Positions 35,565 to 45,076 of a stretch of 64,000 nucleotides of DNA are shown here, piece by piece. The notes below the pieces were generated by a model that was given only the letters and a program-made list of their open reading frames with translations, was not told the DNA's origin and did not search any database. The position numbers were made by a program, and so were the translations under genes. The stretch's first letter is position 1. Each line of letters opens with the position of its first letter. The DNA comes from Flectobacillus roseus (GTDB lineage: Bacteria > Bacteroidota > Bacteroidia > Cytophagales > Spirosomataceae): assembly GCF_030056665.1 (NCBI RefSeq), contig NZ_JASHIG010000011.1, one strand, 5' to 3'.

Positions 35565-36318
35565 TTTGGAATATATGATGATTAATGTAAAACTTACTTT
35601 GTTGAAAACTTGGTCAATTGCTCTGAGTGTGTGCTGTCTACTATTTTTCAGCAACAGGGAAACATTTGCTCAAGCTTCAACACCTAAATCGCCTGAAACA
35701 GATTTTCAATTGCCTCCACTTGATGAAATAATAGAGTTGGCTATTCAGTATTCACCTGCCCTAAAGCAACAAGAACAAATTATCCATAAAGCCGACCAAC
35801 AATTGATGGTTCAGAAAAAATCTTGGACAAGTGGTATTAGCTTAGGAACGAGTTATTCAGCAGGAAATCAATCGCTTTTGGTACAACAAGCCACAGGGAA
35901 TTTGGAAGCTTTTTCCAATTATAACAACGGTTATCGACTGTCGCTTGGTGCAGCTTTTTCGATTAATACGATTATTACGCAGAAAAATATTACCAAAATT
36001 GCAAAAGCCGATAAACAAATTGCCATAGAATCAAAGCAACTTACCATTGACCAAATCAAGAACGATGTAATAGCCAAATACTATGCAGTAGCAGGTGCTC
36101 ATGAAGCCCTCAAAATCGCAATTGAGATGAAAACATCTTCTTTAGTCAACAAAAAAATGGCAGAGCGTGAATTTTCCGAAGGTCAAATCAACGTGGCAGA
36201 TATGGCAAAAATCCTTGAGTCGACATCGAGTGCAGCTGTAGGTTATGAAAATGCCAAACAAACTTTTATCATGAATGTAAGGCTATTAGAGGTATTGATA
36301 GGTAAAAGACTATTTTAA
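35557..36318 (+). CDS. half-length TolC-like outer membrane efflux protein
   Basis: The gene product has a signal peptide (WSIALSVCCLLFFSNRETFAQ) and a single TolC/OEP-type repeat: LDEIIELAIQYSPALKQQEQ, a beta-rich stretch, and the long helix KADKQIAIESKQLTIDQIK followed by KYYAVAGAHEALKIA. At 253 residues it is about half of a normal TolC (around 430-480). The next gene starts 5 bases after its stop, so no lost second half is present. The first ATG overlaps the previous stop; the ATG at 35575 gives a more normal signal peptide. It may form multimers for polymer export, or be a regulatory or structural remnant. Confidence 0.7.
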   Translation: MSDLEYMMINVKLTLLKTWSIALSVCCLLFFSNRETFAQASTPKSPETDFQLPPLDEIIELAIQYSPALKQQEQIIHKADQQLMVQKKSWTSGISLGTSYSAGNQSLLVQQATGNLEAFSNYNNGYRLSLGAAFSINTIITQKNITKIAKADKQIAIESKQLTIDQIKNDVIAKYYAVAGAHEALKIAIEMKTSSLVNKKMAEREFSEGQINVADMAKILESTSSAAVGYENAKQTFIMNVRLLEVLIGKRLF

Positions 36319-36323
36319 AAATT

Positions 36324-38954
36324 ATGAGTTTGATTCGCTTTGTTCGGTTGTTAATTGAGTTCAAGTGGTTGGTAATTCTTCTACCAATTACACTTGCGGC
36401 TACGGTTTTTCGACTAACGAAAAATGAAGTACGAGAATATACAGCCAATTCTCTTTTGTATACAGGTTTGGCATCGGGTTATAATATCGAATCTAGTGGT
36501 GCTACCAAAATCGACAACGTAACAGTAAGCAACGCTTTCGATAACCTATTCAATACCATGAAGTCTAAAAGCTCCATGGAAGAGGTAGGATTGCGCCTAC
36601 TTGCACAACATATTATGCTCACAAAGCCCGACTCGGCAGTGGCAAGCAAGTATACTTTTGGTAAACTCAGAGAGGTACTTTCTGAAAAAGAAATTCGTGC
36701 CCTTGCTGATTCTACGTACGAAAAAACCCTACAGAATGTTTATGACGACATCGTTAAGCCAGAGAGCAAAATAGCTAAAGTCTTAATGGGTGCGGAAAAA
36801 GGCATTTACTCTGGTCCAGGCATTTTATCACGTTTTAGCGTTAATCGCCAAAACAATAGTGATATGGTTCAAATTTCGTACTCGGCCAGCGACCCTGCGG
36901 TTGTCAAAAAAACCTTGGAGCTTATCACTCATGTAGTCATTGAAAAATACAAACAAATCAAAATTCATGAAACGGGCAATGTGGTCGCTTATTTTGAAGA
37001 GCAACTTCGTAATGTCAGTGCCAAATTAAAGAACTCCGAAGACAAGCTTACTAATTTTTCAAGCCAAAATCGTATCATCAACTATTACGAGCAAACCAAA
37101 ATGGTCACCGTAAAAGATGGTGATTTAGAAGAACGTATTCAAGCATTAATCTCTGAAATAGAATCAAATAGAGCTGTTTTAAGAGACTTAGAAAACAAAA
37201 TTGGATTCAAGGACGACCTTGTTGCAAAAAGCAAAAAGTTTGCTGCGCTACGAGATTCCATCAATTTTTATACAACAAGATTGACCTTGATGGAATTTGA
37301 AAGTAAACCTCGCGAACAAGAAATTGCCCAAGTAAGAGATCGCCTCAATCAGCTCGAAAACAAGTTTAAAAGCAATGTCATTGAGTATTATGAACTAAGC
37401 AATACCAAAACAGGTATTCCTGCCAAAATGTATTTTTCCGAATGGATTAATGCCTCTATTTCTATTGATAAAAGCCAAGCTAGGCTCTTGATATTGAAAG
37501 ACATAAAACACGAATATGATTTAAAATATGACCGTTTTGCGCCACTCGGTTCAACAGTTAGTCGTTATGAACGAGAAATTGGCGTCATTGAAAAAGAGTA
37601 TCTGAGCATTTTAGGAAGCTTGAATCTGAGTAAAATTAGAGAACAAAACCTTATGATGTCTATCAACCTACGAGTGATAGACCCTCCTATTTACCCAACC
37701 AAGGCCGAACCATCCAAACGTTCAACCTTAATTGTGGCTGCATTTATGGCAGGCTTAATATTTGTAATTGCCTCCATTATAGGTCGTGAGTTTTTGGACA
37801 ACTCCCTCAAACATCCTGTCAAGGCAGAAAAAGAAATTGGCGTTCCGTTTGTAGGTGCTTTACCGCTGGTAGATCCACAAAAACATAATATTTTGTTCAA
37901 TGTTATTGAAACTTACACGCTCAATCAATGTATTTCGAGACTAAAAAGGCTCAATGGCGACAACATTAAAATACCCAAACTAGTGCTTCTTTGTAGTACT
38001 AGAAAAGGAGAAGGAAAAAGCTATTTCATCAGTAAACTATGTTCAAAACTGAATGAAAGTGGCGCCAAGTCGGTTTGGCTCAATCCTCATAATTATGCCG
38101 ATGGAGATTTTGCATACGCCTACAGTCTGAGAGGTAATTTTGCAAGTACCACATCTCTAAACGATGTGGATATTACTGAGACATTTGACGATTGCGAGTA
38201 TATCTTTTTCGAATTACCACCGCTTATCAGTCATCCAATTCCTGTAAGTTTAGTCAAACAAGCGGCCTTTACCTTGATTTTGGCCGACTCTACCCGTGTG
38301 TGGGATAGCGCCGATCAATATGTATTTCAAACCTATACCGAAAACACCCAAAACCCGATTGGTTTACTGCTCAATAAGGTAAAACATGATTTCTTGGAAG
38401 GTATTATTGGAGAAATTCCAAAAGTGCGCTCTTGGTTTAGAAGAAAATTCAAGGATTTACTCATCAAACGTCATCAAAGCAAACGTACTAATGTCAAATT
38501 GAAGTACGAAATGCTCAAGAAGGAAGAAGAAAGTGCTTGGTTTACAGAAAATGGACTGACTGATTTTGTAGAAACACGTGTCGAGATACCTGATGCTGTT
38601 AATAGACAATCTAGAATCAAAGCCGAGAAAGGCAAAGGCTTGGGCTATTATCGCGTATTACAAAAACGCCGTTATCGTTGGATAAAAATCGCTGCGGGTT
38701 TAGGTACTATGGGATTTGTGGGTATTTGCGCCTTGTATTTATTTTGGAAAACCACTCCAGAATCTCAATACGAAAAATTCACCGACTTTGTAGTAGGCAA
38801 TCAGGTCGACTCATTGGCGAAGGTCCGAAGCAACAGACTGGTTCCTAACTTGGATTCGATTATTATTGACCCATCACATTTAGATTCCATTCCTGATTCG
38901 GTACGCCATGATTCGGTCAAAACGCTTATTCGTCAGAAAGAAATTCAACCATAA
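36324..38954 (+). CDS. Wzz/Wzc-like polysaccharide chain-length and export protein with degenerate kinase domain
   Basis: This inner-membrane co-polymerase has 876 residues. A first membrane helix is near 15-30 and a Wzz-type periplasmic coiled-coil region spans about 30-470. A second helix at about 470-490 is preceded by the proline-rich IDPPIYPTKAEPSKR. A BY-kinase-like cytoplasmic domain has Walker A STRKGEGKSYF (Lys565). The Walker A' aspartate is Glu630 in FFELPPL. No tyrosine cluster closes the protein. Instead, a third helix (about 786-808) leads to a tail rich in Asp and Ser. It probably sets chain length without autophosphorylation. It follows the TolC-like gene by 5 bases. Confidence 0.82.
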   Translation: MSLIRFVRLLIEFKWLVILLPITLAATVFRLTKNEVREYTANSLLYTGLASGYNIESSGATKIDNVTVSNAFDNLFNTMKSKSSMEEVGLRLLAQHIMLTKPDSAVASKYTFGKLREVLSEKEIRALADSTYEKTLQNVYDDIVKPESKIAKVLMGAEKGIYSGPGILSRFSVNRQNNSDMVQISYSASDPAVVKKTLELITHVVIEKYKQIKIHETGNVVAYFEEQLRNVSAKLKNSEDKLTNFSSQNRIINYYEQTKMVTVKDGDLEERIQALISEIESNRAVLRDLENKIGFKDDLVAKSKKFAALRDSINFYTTRLTLMEFESKPREQEIAQVRDRLNQLENKFKSNVIEYYELSNTKTGIPAKMYFSEWINASISIDKSQARLLILKDIKHEYDLKYDRFAPLGSTVSRYEREIGVIEKEYLSILGSLNLSKIREQNLMMSINLRVIDPPIYPTKAEPSKRSTLIVAAFMAGLIFVIASIIGREFLDNSLKHPVKAEKEIGVPFVGALPLVDPQKHNILFNVIETYTLNQCISRLKRLNGDNIKIPKLVLLCSTRKGEGKSYFISKLCSKLNESGAKSVWLNPHNYADGDFAYAYSLRGNFASTTSLNDVDITETFDDCEYIFFELPPLISHPIPVSLVKQAAFTLILADSTRVWDSADQYVFQTYTENTQNPIGLLLNKVKHDFLEGIIGEIPKVRSWFRRKFKDLLIKRHQSKRTNVKLKYEMLKKEEESAWFTENGLTDFVETRVEIPDAVNRQSRIKAEKGKGLGYYRVLQKRRYRWIKIAAGLGTMGFVGICALYLFWKTTPESQYEKFTDFVVGNQVDSLAKVRSNRLVPNLDSIIIDPSHLDSIPDSVRHDSVKTLIRQKEIQP

Positions 38955-38983
38955 AATAGTATTTACAAAACCACTCAAAGTAT

Positions 38984-40198
38984 ATGGAGTTCGATGTTGT
39001 TTGCGTAGCTTTTCCCTCGTGGGAAGGCGATTACGTCAAAAGTACTATTCAATTGATGAGTGAGTTAGCGGCTCATAGAAGGGTGCTGTACGTCGATTAT
39101 CAATACACAGTGAAGGATGTTGTTCAAGCTATTTTCAAAAATCCTTTTCACATTCCGGTTTCAAGGATTTTAGGGTTAAAAAAACGATTAAGAAATATCA
39201 CATTGGAAAATGGGGCAACGATTTATGTACTTTCGACCCCACCAGTACTGCCTATTAATTTTATCAAAAAAGTACCCTTGTTTGAAAAGCTATTACGTTT
39301 CAATTCCTTTTGGCAAGCTAGAGCAATTCAAAGAGCCTTAAAGGACTTGAATAGCAAAAATTATATAGTGGTCAATGCTTTCAATCCAAGCTATGGCATA
39401 GGCTTATATGATAATTTCAAACCACATATTCAGACCTATTATTGTTATGATGAGATTGGGGCAAGTTATTGGGCAAAAGACCACGGACCACGATTGGAGG
39501 CGCAATATATGAAGATGGTCGATCATGTGATTGTATCTTCGGAGGGATTGCAAAACACCAAAAAGCCTTTTAACAATCATATAGATACCGTTAAAAATGG
39601 CGTTGATTTTGAGCTTTTTCACAAGGCATTTGTACCCCTTTCTCAGAAAAACGCTAAGAAAAAAATTGGGTATATTGGCACTATTGACCAACGGATTGAT
39701 TACGATATTCTCAAACAATTAGCTCTTGAATTTCCAGATACAGAAATCATCATAGTAGGACGCGTGCTTGATGATATGTCGGAGGTAAAAGAACAAACAG
39801 ACCCACTTAGGGCAATATCCAACATTAGATTTGAAGGGGCTAAGCCTCCAACCGCTTTGATGGAATACCTCAAAGAATTTCATATTGGCATAATTCCATT
39901 TGTCAAAAATGAGCAAACCGCAGCGATTTATCCCATGAAAATCAATGAGTATCTCGCCGCAGGTTTAGGGGTTGTAGCAACGGATTTTGCTCCACTTTCA
40001 GAATTTGGAGAAGCCATTCACGTATCAACTAATACGGCTGATTTTATCCAAGCAGTGAAAGATTTGTTGGAAAAAGATTCTGATCATAAGCAATTGGCAA
40101 GAGTCGAAATTGCCAAACAAAACTCATGGCAACAACGAGGAGTTCAGCTAAACCATTTACTAGAAACACTTTACCATAAATATTCTAGCCAAGTGTGA
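38984..40198 (+). CDS. glycosyltransferase family 1/4-like
   Basis: This is a GT-B type glycosyltransferase for polysaccharide synthesis. Its 404 residues begin with MEFDVVCVAFPSWEGDYVKS. The second half has the donor-site region IGYIGTIDQRIDYDIL, EFPDTEIIIVGRV, and FHIGIIPFVKNEQTAAIYPMKINEYLAAGLGVVATD, which fits the E-x7-E pattern of GT4 enzymes. It lies 29 bases after the Wzz-like gene, so it is likely in the same operon. Confidence 0.82.
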   Translation: MEFDVVCVAFPSWEGDYVKSTIQLMSELAAHRRVLYVDYQYTVKDVVQAIFKNPFHIPVSRILGLKKRLRNITLENGATIYVLSTPPVLPINFIKKVPLFEKLLRFNSFWQARAIQRALKDLNSKNYIVVNAFNPSYGIGLYDNFKPHIQTYYCYDEIGASYWAKDHGPRLEAQYMKMVDHVIVSSEGLQNTKKPFNNHIDTVKNGVDFELFHKAFVPLSQKNAKKKIGYIGTIDQRIDYDILKQLALEFPDTEIIIVGRVLDDMSEVKEQTDPLRAISNIRFEGAKPPTALMEYLKEFHIGIIPFVKNEQTAAIYPMKINEYLAAGLGVVATDFAPLSEFGEAIHVSTNTADFIQAVKDLLEKDSDHKQLARVEIAKQNSWQQRGVQLNHLLETLYHKYSSQV

Positions 40199-40199
40199 G

Positions 40200-40391
40200 T
40201 GTTGAATTGCGAATTGTGAATGTAAAATTTTAATTATCAACATCTTACATTTCCAATTGATCAAATCTTATTTTGCGCGATTACTTAAGTAATCGTGTAA
40301 AATTAAGTTTAATAGATTAATGGGGTACAATATTAGTAATCATCAAATTGTACTCAAAACTCAGCACTCACAATTCAGCACTCATACTTAA
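40200..40391. repeat. word-repeat block bracketing a palindromic gcaaaataag arm
   Basis: gtgttgaattgcgaattgtgaatg at the left (about 40199) is answered by cagcactcacaattcagcactc at about 40363-40391. Between them the palindrome cttattttgcgcgattactt (40267-40286) and aagtaatcgtgtaaaattaag (40287-40307) brings two arms of the MITE-like family directly together without an interior. Confidence 0.5.
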
Positions 40392-40402
40392 TACCGCCAT
40401 AT

Positions 40403-41296
40403 ATGCATAGTTCTTTTTCCACATATCCCCTCGTGTCGGTCATTACGGTGAATTATAATCAACCGCAGGTCACTCGCGAATTTTTGGATTCCTTTCATCA
40501 AATCACCTATCCCAATTACGAAGTTTTTGTGGTGGATAATGGTAGTCCACAACACGATGTAAAACCCTTAGAGCCTGATTATCCTTGGGTAAAGTTTATT
40601 TACAGCAAAGAAAACTTAGGTTTTGCTGGTGGCAACAACGTGGCTATCCAACAAGCTAAAGGCGAGTATTTGTTATTGCTCAACAACGATACAGAGGTGC
40701 CAAAGGACTTTTTGGAGCCTTTGGTAAAAGTCATGCAAAGTAACCCACAGATTGGCATGGCTAGCCCCAAAATCAAATACTTTTACGAAGACAATCTGAT
40801 TCAATACGCTGGTGCACCCGAAATAAGTGTGCTTACAGGGCGGGGTGAACCTTACGGCAAAAAGCAAAAAGACGAAGGGCAATATGACAAAAGCGGACCA
40901 ACCTCCTACATACATGGTGCGGCAGTCATTGTTTCAAAAAAAGTACTTGAAAAAACAGGCTCTATGCACGATGATTACTTTCTGTACTATGAAGAATTAG
41001 ACTGGTGTAAACGCTGTAGAAACGACGGTTTCTTGGTTTGGTATGTTGCAGAGTCAACCGTCTTACATAAAGAATCTGTTTCGACAGGACGAAATAGCCC
41101 GCTCAAGATGTTTTATCTGACTCGTAACAGACTTTGGTTTATGAAACGTAACTTTAAGATTTGGCAATGGCTCATTAGTTTTAGCTTTTTCACGTTTGTT
41201 TCTATTCCGAAAAATCTTTTAGTTTTTTTAAAAAATAGACAGTTCGAATATTTCAAGCCATTCTTAAATGGTTATTTGCAAAGTTTCAAAGGCTAA
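40403..41296 (+). CDS. glycosyltransferase family 2, rhamnosyltransferase-like
   Basis: The 297 residues have a GT-A fold: VSVITVNYNQPQVTREFLDS, VFVVDNGSPQHD, LGFAGGNNVAIQQAKGEYLL and LLNNDTEVP (DxD-like metal site), with FLYYEELDWCKR as the acceptor-site acidic motif. No membrane helices are clear except a hydrophobic stretch near the C-terminus. This resembles the WbbL/RfbF-type rhamnosyltransferases. It is separated from the previous gene by about 200 bases holding a repeat block. Confidence 0.85.
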   Translation: MHSSFSTYPLVSVITVNYNQPQVTREFLDSFHQITYPNYEVFVVDNGSPQHDVKPLEPDYPWVKFIYSKENLGFAGGNNVAIQQAKGEYLLLLNNDTEVPKDFLEPLVKVMQSNPQIGMASPKIKYFYEDNLIQYAGAPEISVLTGRGEPYGKKQKDEGQYDKSGPTSYIHGAAVIVSKKVLEKTGSMHDDYFLYYEELDWCKRCRNDGFLVWYVAESTVLHKESVSTGRNSPLKMFYLTRNRLWFMKRNFKIWQWLISFSFFTFVSIPKNLLVFLKNRQFEYFKPFLNGYLQSFKG

Positions 41297-41359
41297 CAAT
41301 ACCATATTTTCCTAATCATTTTTGATAGATAATTTTCAAATTTATAAACCAATAAGCAG

Positions 41360-42523
41360 ATGGGTATCATTCTGAACTTAGCTATTCTTTTCCTGATTCT
41401 TTTGGGCATTTTCACCCTATATCTACTGGTATTTGCTATTGCTGGTAAAGTAACTAGCGCCAATACTACCAATCGTACTCCAAAAACTCAGAGAAAATTT
41501 GCGGTATTTTTACCTTCGTATAAAGAAGATAAAGTGATTTTGGAATCAGCCAAAAGGGCTTTGATTCAGGATTATCCTAAAGCACTTTTTGATGTAATCG
41601 TCATTGCGGATTCTCTCAAGCCCGAAACAGTCGCTCAGTTGAGAGAATTACCTATCACAACTTATGAGGTAACTTTTGAAACTTCGACCAAAGCCAAAGC
41701 TTTAAATTATGCGATGTCTCAATTAACGGAGCAATATGATATAGCGCTTATTTTGGACGCAGACAATATCATGGCAACTGATTTTATTACCAAACTCAAT
41801 GCTACTTTTGATTTAGGTTATCAGGTTGTACAGGGGCACCGTACTGCCAAAAACACCAACTCTCCAACGGCTATTTTGGACGCCATTAGTGAAGAAATCA
41901 ATAATCATATCCTCCGCAAAGGACATCGAGCATTGGGTTTGTCCTCGGCCTTGATTGGCTCAGGCATGGCTTTTGATTATGCACTTTTTGTGGATGTAAT
42001 GTCCGAAATTAATGCGATTGGTGGTTTTGATAAAGAACTCGAAATGCGTTTGCTCAAGCGAGGAATCGTATTCGACTATATCGAAGATGCTTTTGTATAT
42101 GACGAAAAAGTACAAAATGCAGAGGTTTTTGAAAAACAACGTACTCGTTGGATTGCAGCACAGTTCAAATACTTAAAACAAAATTTTGCTTCGGGCGTGG
42201 TTCACTTGTTTAAAGGCAATATTGACTATGCCAATAAAGTGTTTCAGGCACTATTACCTCCTCGAATTATCTTATTGGGTATGCTTATGTTTTTTGCCTT
42301 TGTGTCTATTTTTTCTGGAGATTTCAACTTCAAAGTATTAGCATGGGGACAGCTTGTGACGCTCTTATTTACATTCTATATCTCAACGCCAGATTTTCTT
42401 AAACGTCTGATTACATGGAAAGAAATCATGTTGTTGCCTTCTTTATTTTTCCGTTTTATTCGTGCGATTTTAAAAATGGGTGAAGCCAAGAAGAAATTCC
42501 TTCATACACCACATGACTCATAG
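41360..42523 (+). CDS. membrane glycosyltransferase family 2
   Basis: Its 387 residues start with a membrane helix (about 5-27), then a GT2 domain with FAVFLPSYKEDKVILESA, FDVIVIADSL, ALILDADNIMATDF (DxD), and the QxxRW-type motif EKQRTRWIAAQF. Two or more helices follow at about 295-350. The QxxRW motif is found in processive, cellulose-synthase-like enzymes, so it may add several residues or work on a polymer backbone. It is co-directional with the neighbours. Confidence 0.85.
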   Translation: MGIILNLAILFLILLGIFTLYLLVFAIAGKVTSANTTNRTPKTQRKFAVFLPSYKEDKVILESAKRALIQDYPKALFDVIVIADSLKPETVAQLRELPITTYEVTFETSTKAKALNYAMSQLTEQYDIALILDADNIMATDFITKLNATFDLGYQVVQGHRTAKNTNSPTAILDAISEEINNHILRKGHRALGLSSALIGSGMAFDYALFVDVMSEINAIGGFDKELEMRLLKRGIVFDYIEDAFVYDEKVQNAEVFEKQRTRWIAAQFKYLKQNFASGVVHLFKGNIDYANKVFQALLPPRIILLGMLMFFAFVSIFSGDFNFKVLAWGQLVTLLFTFYISTPDFLKRLITWKEIMLLPSLFFRFIRAILKMGEAKKKFLHTPHDS

Positions 42524-42617
42524 GATATTGGTAAATGGTTTTTGAAGAAATATTTCCTAATAACCATTTTTCGAGTACAACCCTTTTATTTCTAAGCAAG
42601 AATTTAATGATCCAATC

Positions 42618-43514
42618 ATGGAAAAAAATACGAATATAGCCATTATTGTAGCCTGCGATGACCACTACTTGGTATTGTTGGCAGCACTTTTAAAATCTAT
42701 CGAAATCAATCATAAAGGTTCTGATTTGATTGAAATATTTATTGTAGAAGACAAAGTATCTAAGGCTAGCCGTAAAAAGCTCACACAGTCGTTAGATGCC
42801 AGTAAAATGCTATTACATTGGATACCACTCGACGATGCGATTCCAGACAATTTGCATATTCCTTTTGATCGCAGTTCATATCCTAAAAATATCCATACAC
42901 GTATATTTATCCCATATTTTATTCCAGAAAAATATGACAAAATCATCTACCTCGATGTAGATATGATTGTAGAAAAAGATATAGCAGAACTCTGGAATAT
43001 CAATTTAGGGGATAATCTATTAGGAGCGGTTATCGACCCTCGATTGCTAGTCTTCAGTAATTCTTGGGGAGGAATTCTCAATTATAAAGAATTAGGGTTT
43101 TCACCAGATACGAAGTATTTCAACACAGGTATTTTGGTAATAGACATTGAGAAATGGAGAACAGAAAATTGTCCAGAAAAGGTAGTGCAATGTATCAAAG
43201 ACAATGAAAAGTATGCCAATTATCCCGATCAGTACGGTCTCAATATCGTGATGGCAAATCGTTGGCTTGAATTAAGTCCATTATGGAATGCCTTTGCCTC
43301 AGACGAATATCCAGAGCCACCATACTTAATTCACTTTATTGGTCGCAAACCTATGTATCAAACCTACGATAGTTTGCCCAAATACAAGGAACGTTTTGAT
43401 TTTTACCTGAATCAAACTGCTTGGAAAGGTTACAAGCCTGTTGGAGAAACCAAACGTTATTTGAAGAAGATTATGAATATCATTGAAAAAATTCCAGACT
43501 TTTTTAAAAAGTAG
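42618..43514 (+). CDS. glycosyltransferase family 8
   Basis: The 298 residues have GT8 features: IAIIVACDDHYLVLLAALLKS, IIYLDVDMIVEKDIAELW (DxD near residue 114), FNTGILVIDIEKWR, and DQYGLNIVMANRWLELSPLWN with HFIGRKP near the C-terminus. Such enzymes are retaining transferases of glucose or galactose in lipopolysaccharide or capsule synthesis. It ends the plus-strand polysaccharide run, and a perfect 13-bp hairpin directly follows the stop. Confidence 0.88.
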   Translation: MEKNTNIAIIVACDDHYLVLLAALLKSIEINHKGSDLIEIFIVEDKVSKASRKKLTQSLDASKMLLHWIPLDDAIPDNLHIPFDRSSYPKNIHTRIFIPYFIPEKYDKIIYLDVDMIVEKDIAELWNINLGDNLLGAVIDPRLLVFSNSWGGILNYKELGFSPDTKYFNTGILVIDIEKWRTENCPEKVVQCIKDNEKYANYPDQYGLNIVMANRWLELSPLWNAFASDEYPEPPYLIHFIGRKPMYQTYDSLPKYKERFDFYLNQTAWKGYKPVGETKRYLKKIMNIIEKIPDFFKK

Positions 43515-43543
43515 AGGTTAGGGGTTATTCTAACCCCTAACCT
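43515..43543. terminator. 13-bp perfect hairpin after the GT8 gene
   Basis: aggttaggggtta (43515-43527) pairs with taacccctaacct (43531-43543) across ttc. There is no immediate T-run. It sits 1 base after the stop at 43514 and marks the end of the plus-strand operon. Confidence 0.6.
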
Positions 43544-43598
43544 GCACTCCATCTACTCAATTTAACCTACGTTTTCAACTTTTTTCGAAAAAACTAAA

Positions 43599-43712
43599 CC
43601 CTGATGCCTCACCCCTATCCCCTCAAAACACTCTGTGCCTTTGCTCCTTTGTGCCTGTTCACTCAAAAGAAAAAACTCTCTCCCCTGATGCCTCACCCCT
43701 ATCCCCTCAAAA
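43599..43712. repeat. 30-bp direct repeat and gtgcctttg words in a convergent gene gap
   Basis: The 30 bases starting ccctgatgcctcacccctat and ending cccctcaaaa occur exactly at 43599-43628 and again at 43683-43712. The spacer holds ctgtgcctttgctcctttgt and gcctgttc words like those at 11.27 kb. The tcacccctat word also appears at 53751. Confidence 0.7.
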
Positions 43713-43715
43713 AAA

Positions 43716-44927
43716 CTACTCCGCTCTTTTCACTTTTTCCCAAATACCTGAAGTGAGACCATTGCGATAACGCGCGTAGCCTTTAATAGCACACCAGTTC
43801 ATAAACGAGAAATAGAATGGTACGAACAATAGTTTGATACGAATTTGTTTATTTTCTAAGGTATATCCCACAAAAGCCATTACATAAAAAGCTGTTTGTG
43901 CAAGAAATAGAAGCAAGTAAAAAGACTGAGGCAAAAATCCTTGTTCTGCCTGCAAAACTAGTAGCAAATTGAGGAAGTAAATAATCGGTAAGCAGAATGG
44001 CGCTACAGCCCAGCGCATCGCACGGTGCGATACATACTGGAAAGATAACAAGCCATATTTAAAAATATTTAATAAAAATCCTAAACGGGCAATGGCTTGA
44101 AAACCACCTGCAGCAATACGGATTTTACGCTTCATTTCATCTTGAATAGAAAACGATGGCCGCTCAATAGCATAAGCTTCTGGCTCATAAATAACACGGT
44201 ACCCATCAGCAGCAATACGGAGTGAAATCACAAAATCGTCGAGGAGAGTATCTTTTTCAACGGGGTTAAAGAGGTTAGTTCGAACGGCAAAGAGTTCGCC
44301 TGCTGCCCCTACGACGCTATATAATTGGGTATCAAGTTTTTTCAAAAACGACTCATATTTCCAGTACAAGCCCTCGCCTGCCCCTGCAGCAGCTTCGGCA
44401 TCATTGGTTTGGATACGCTTTTCGCCAGCTACAGCTCCCACTTTTTCATCTTTAAAATGGCGAACTATCGCTTTAATAGCTTGATTGTTTAAGGTAGTAT
44501 TGGCATCTGTAAATATCACAATCGGAGATTTGATTGTTGGTACGGCCATATTCATTGCCTCAATTTTGCCACGTCGTGCCGTTCCACCAATCATCCGCAC
44601 GTGTGGATACTGAGCGCATATCGACTCGATATACTCGCTAGTGCCATCGGTTGAGCCTTCTGTGACAAAAAGAAATTCGATTTTTTTGGTAGGATAATCT
44701 AAATCTAAGGAGTTGAAAAGCTTACTTTCGATACAGCTCATCTCATTATACGCAGGAACCACTAAAGTTACTTCAGGAAGATATTCGGGGTCAAACTCAG
44801 CTTTGAAGGTTTTTCCTAAGGAAGTTCGAATTTTTACCAAAACCCAAGCTACAATTCCATAGCCTACGTAAGTGTAAAAAACCAAAAACAGCGCAAGCAC
44901 GAGGAGAATTTCAATAAATTGTTTCAT
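43716..44927 (-). CDS. membrane glycosyltransferase family 2 (processive type)
   Basis: Its 403 residues have a membrane helix at about 5-30, then a GT2 domain with VTLVVPAYNEMSCIESKLFN, VIFTDANTTLNNQA (DxN/T), DTLLDDFVISLRI (catalytic acidic pair), and a stretch with KRKIRIAAGGFQAI. Three or four helices close the protein. It resembles HasA/PgaC-like polysaccharide synthases. It lies convergent to the GT8 gene, so it is transcribed apart from the main operon, with the Hpt gene upstream on the same strand. Confidence 0.85.
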   Translation of the reverse strand: MKQFIEILLVLALFLVFYTYVGYGIVAWVLVKIRTSLGKTFKAEFDPEYLPEVTLVVPAYNEMSCIESKLFNSLDLDYPTKKIEFLFVTEGSTDGTSEYIESICAQYPHVRMIGGTARRGKIEAMNMAVPTIKSPIVIFTDANTTLNNQAIKAIVRHFKDEKVGAVAGEKRIQTNDAEAAAGAGEGLYWKYESFLKKLDTQLYSVVGAAGELFAVRTNLFNPVEKDTLLDDFVISLRIAADGYRVIYEPEAYAIERPSFSIQDEMKRKIRIAAGGFQAIARLGFLLNIFKYGLLSFQYVSHRAMRWAVAPFCLPIIYFLNLLLVLQAEQGFLPQSFYLLLFLAQTAFYVMAFVGYTLENKQIRIKLLFVPFYFSFMNWCAIKGYARYRNGLTSGIWEKVKRAE

Positions 44928-45076
44928 ACCCTAGAATATTTGATAGAATAAGCAGAAAGGATTTAGTAAACTTTATTGGTATCGAATCCAACAAACACCA
45001 TTCCACTTAAGCAATAATCAGAAAATATCTACCCAATTACCATCAAGTTCACCTCGATACTTCACAACAAACTATT

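Noticed and set aside
35557..36323. Frameshift or truncation splitting a full-length TolC gene
   Set aside because: The next gene starts 5 bases after the stop, and no second OEP half is visible in any frame. The protein is short but not visibly broken.
43599..43712. Possible CRISPR array from the 30-bp direct repeat
   Set aside because: There are only two copies with a single spacer of 54 bases made of low-complexity words, and no cas genes are nearby.
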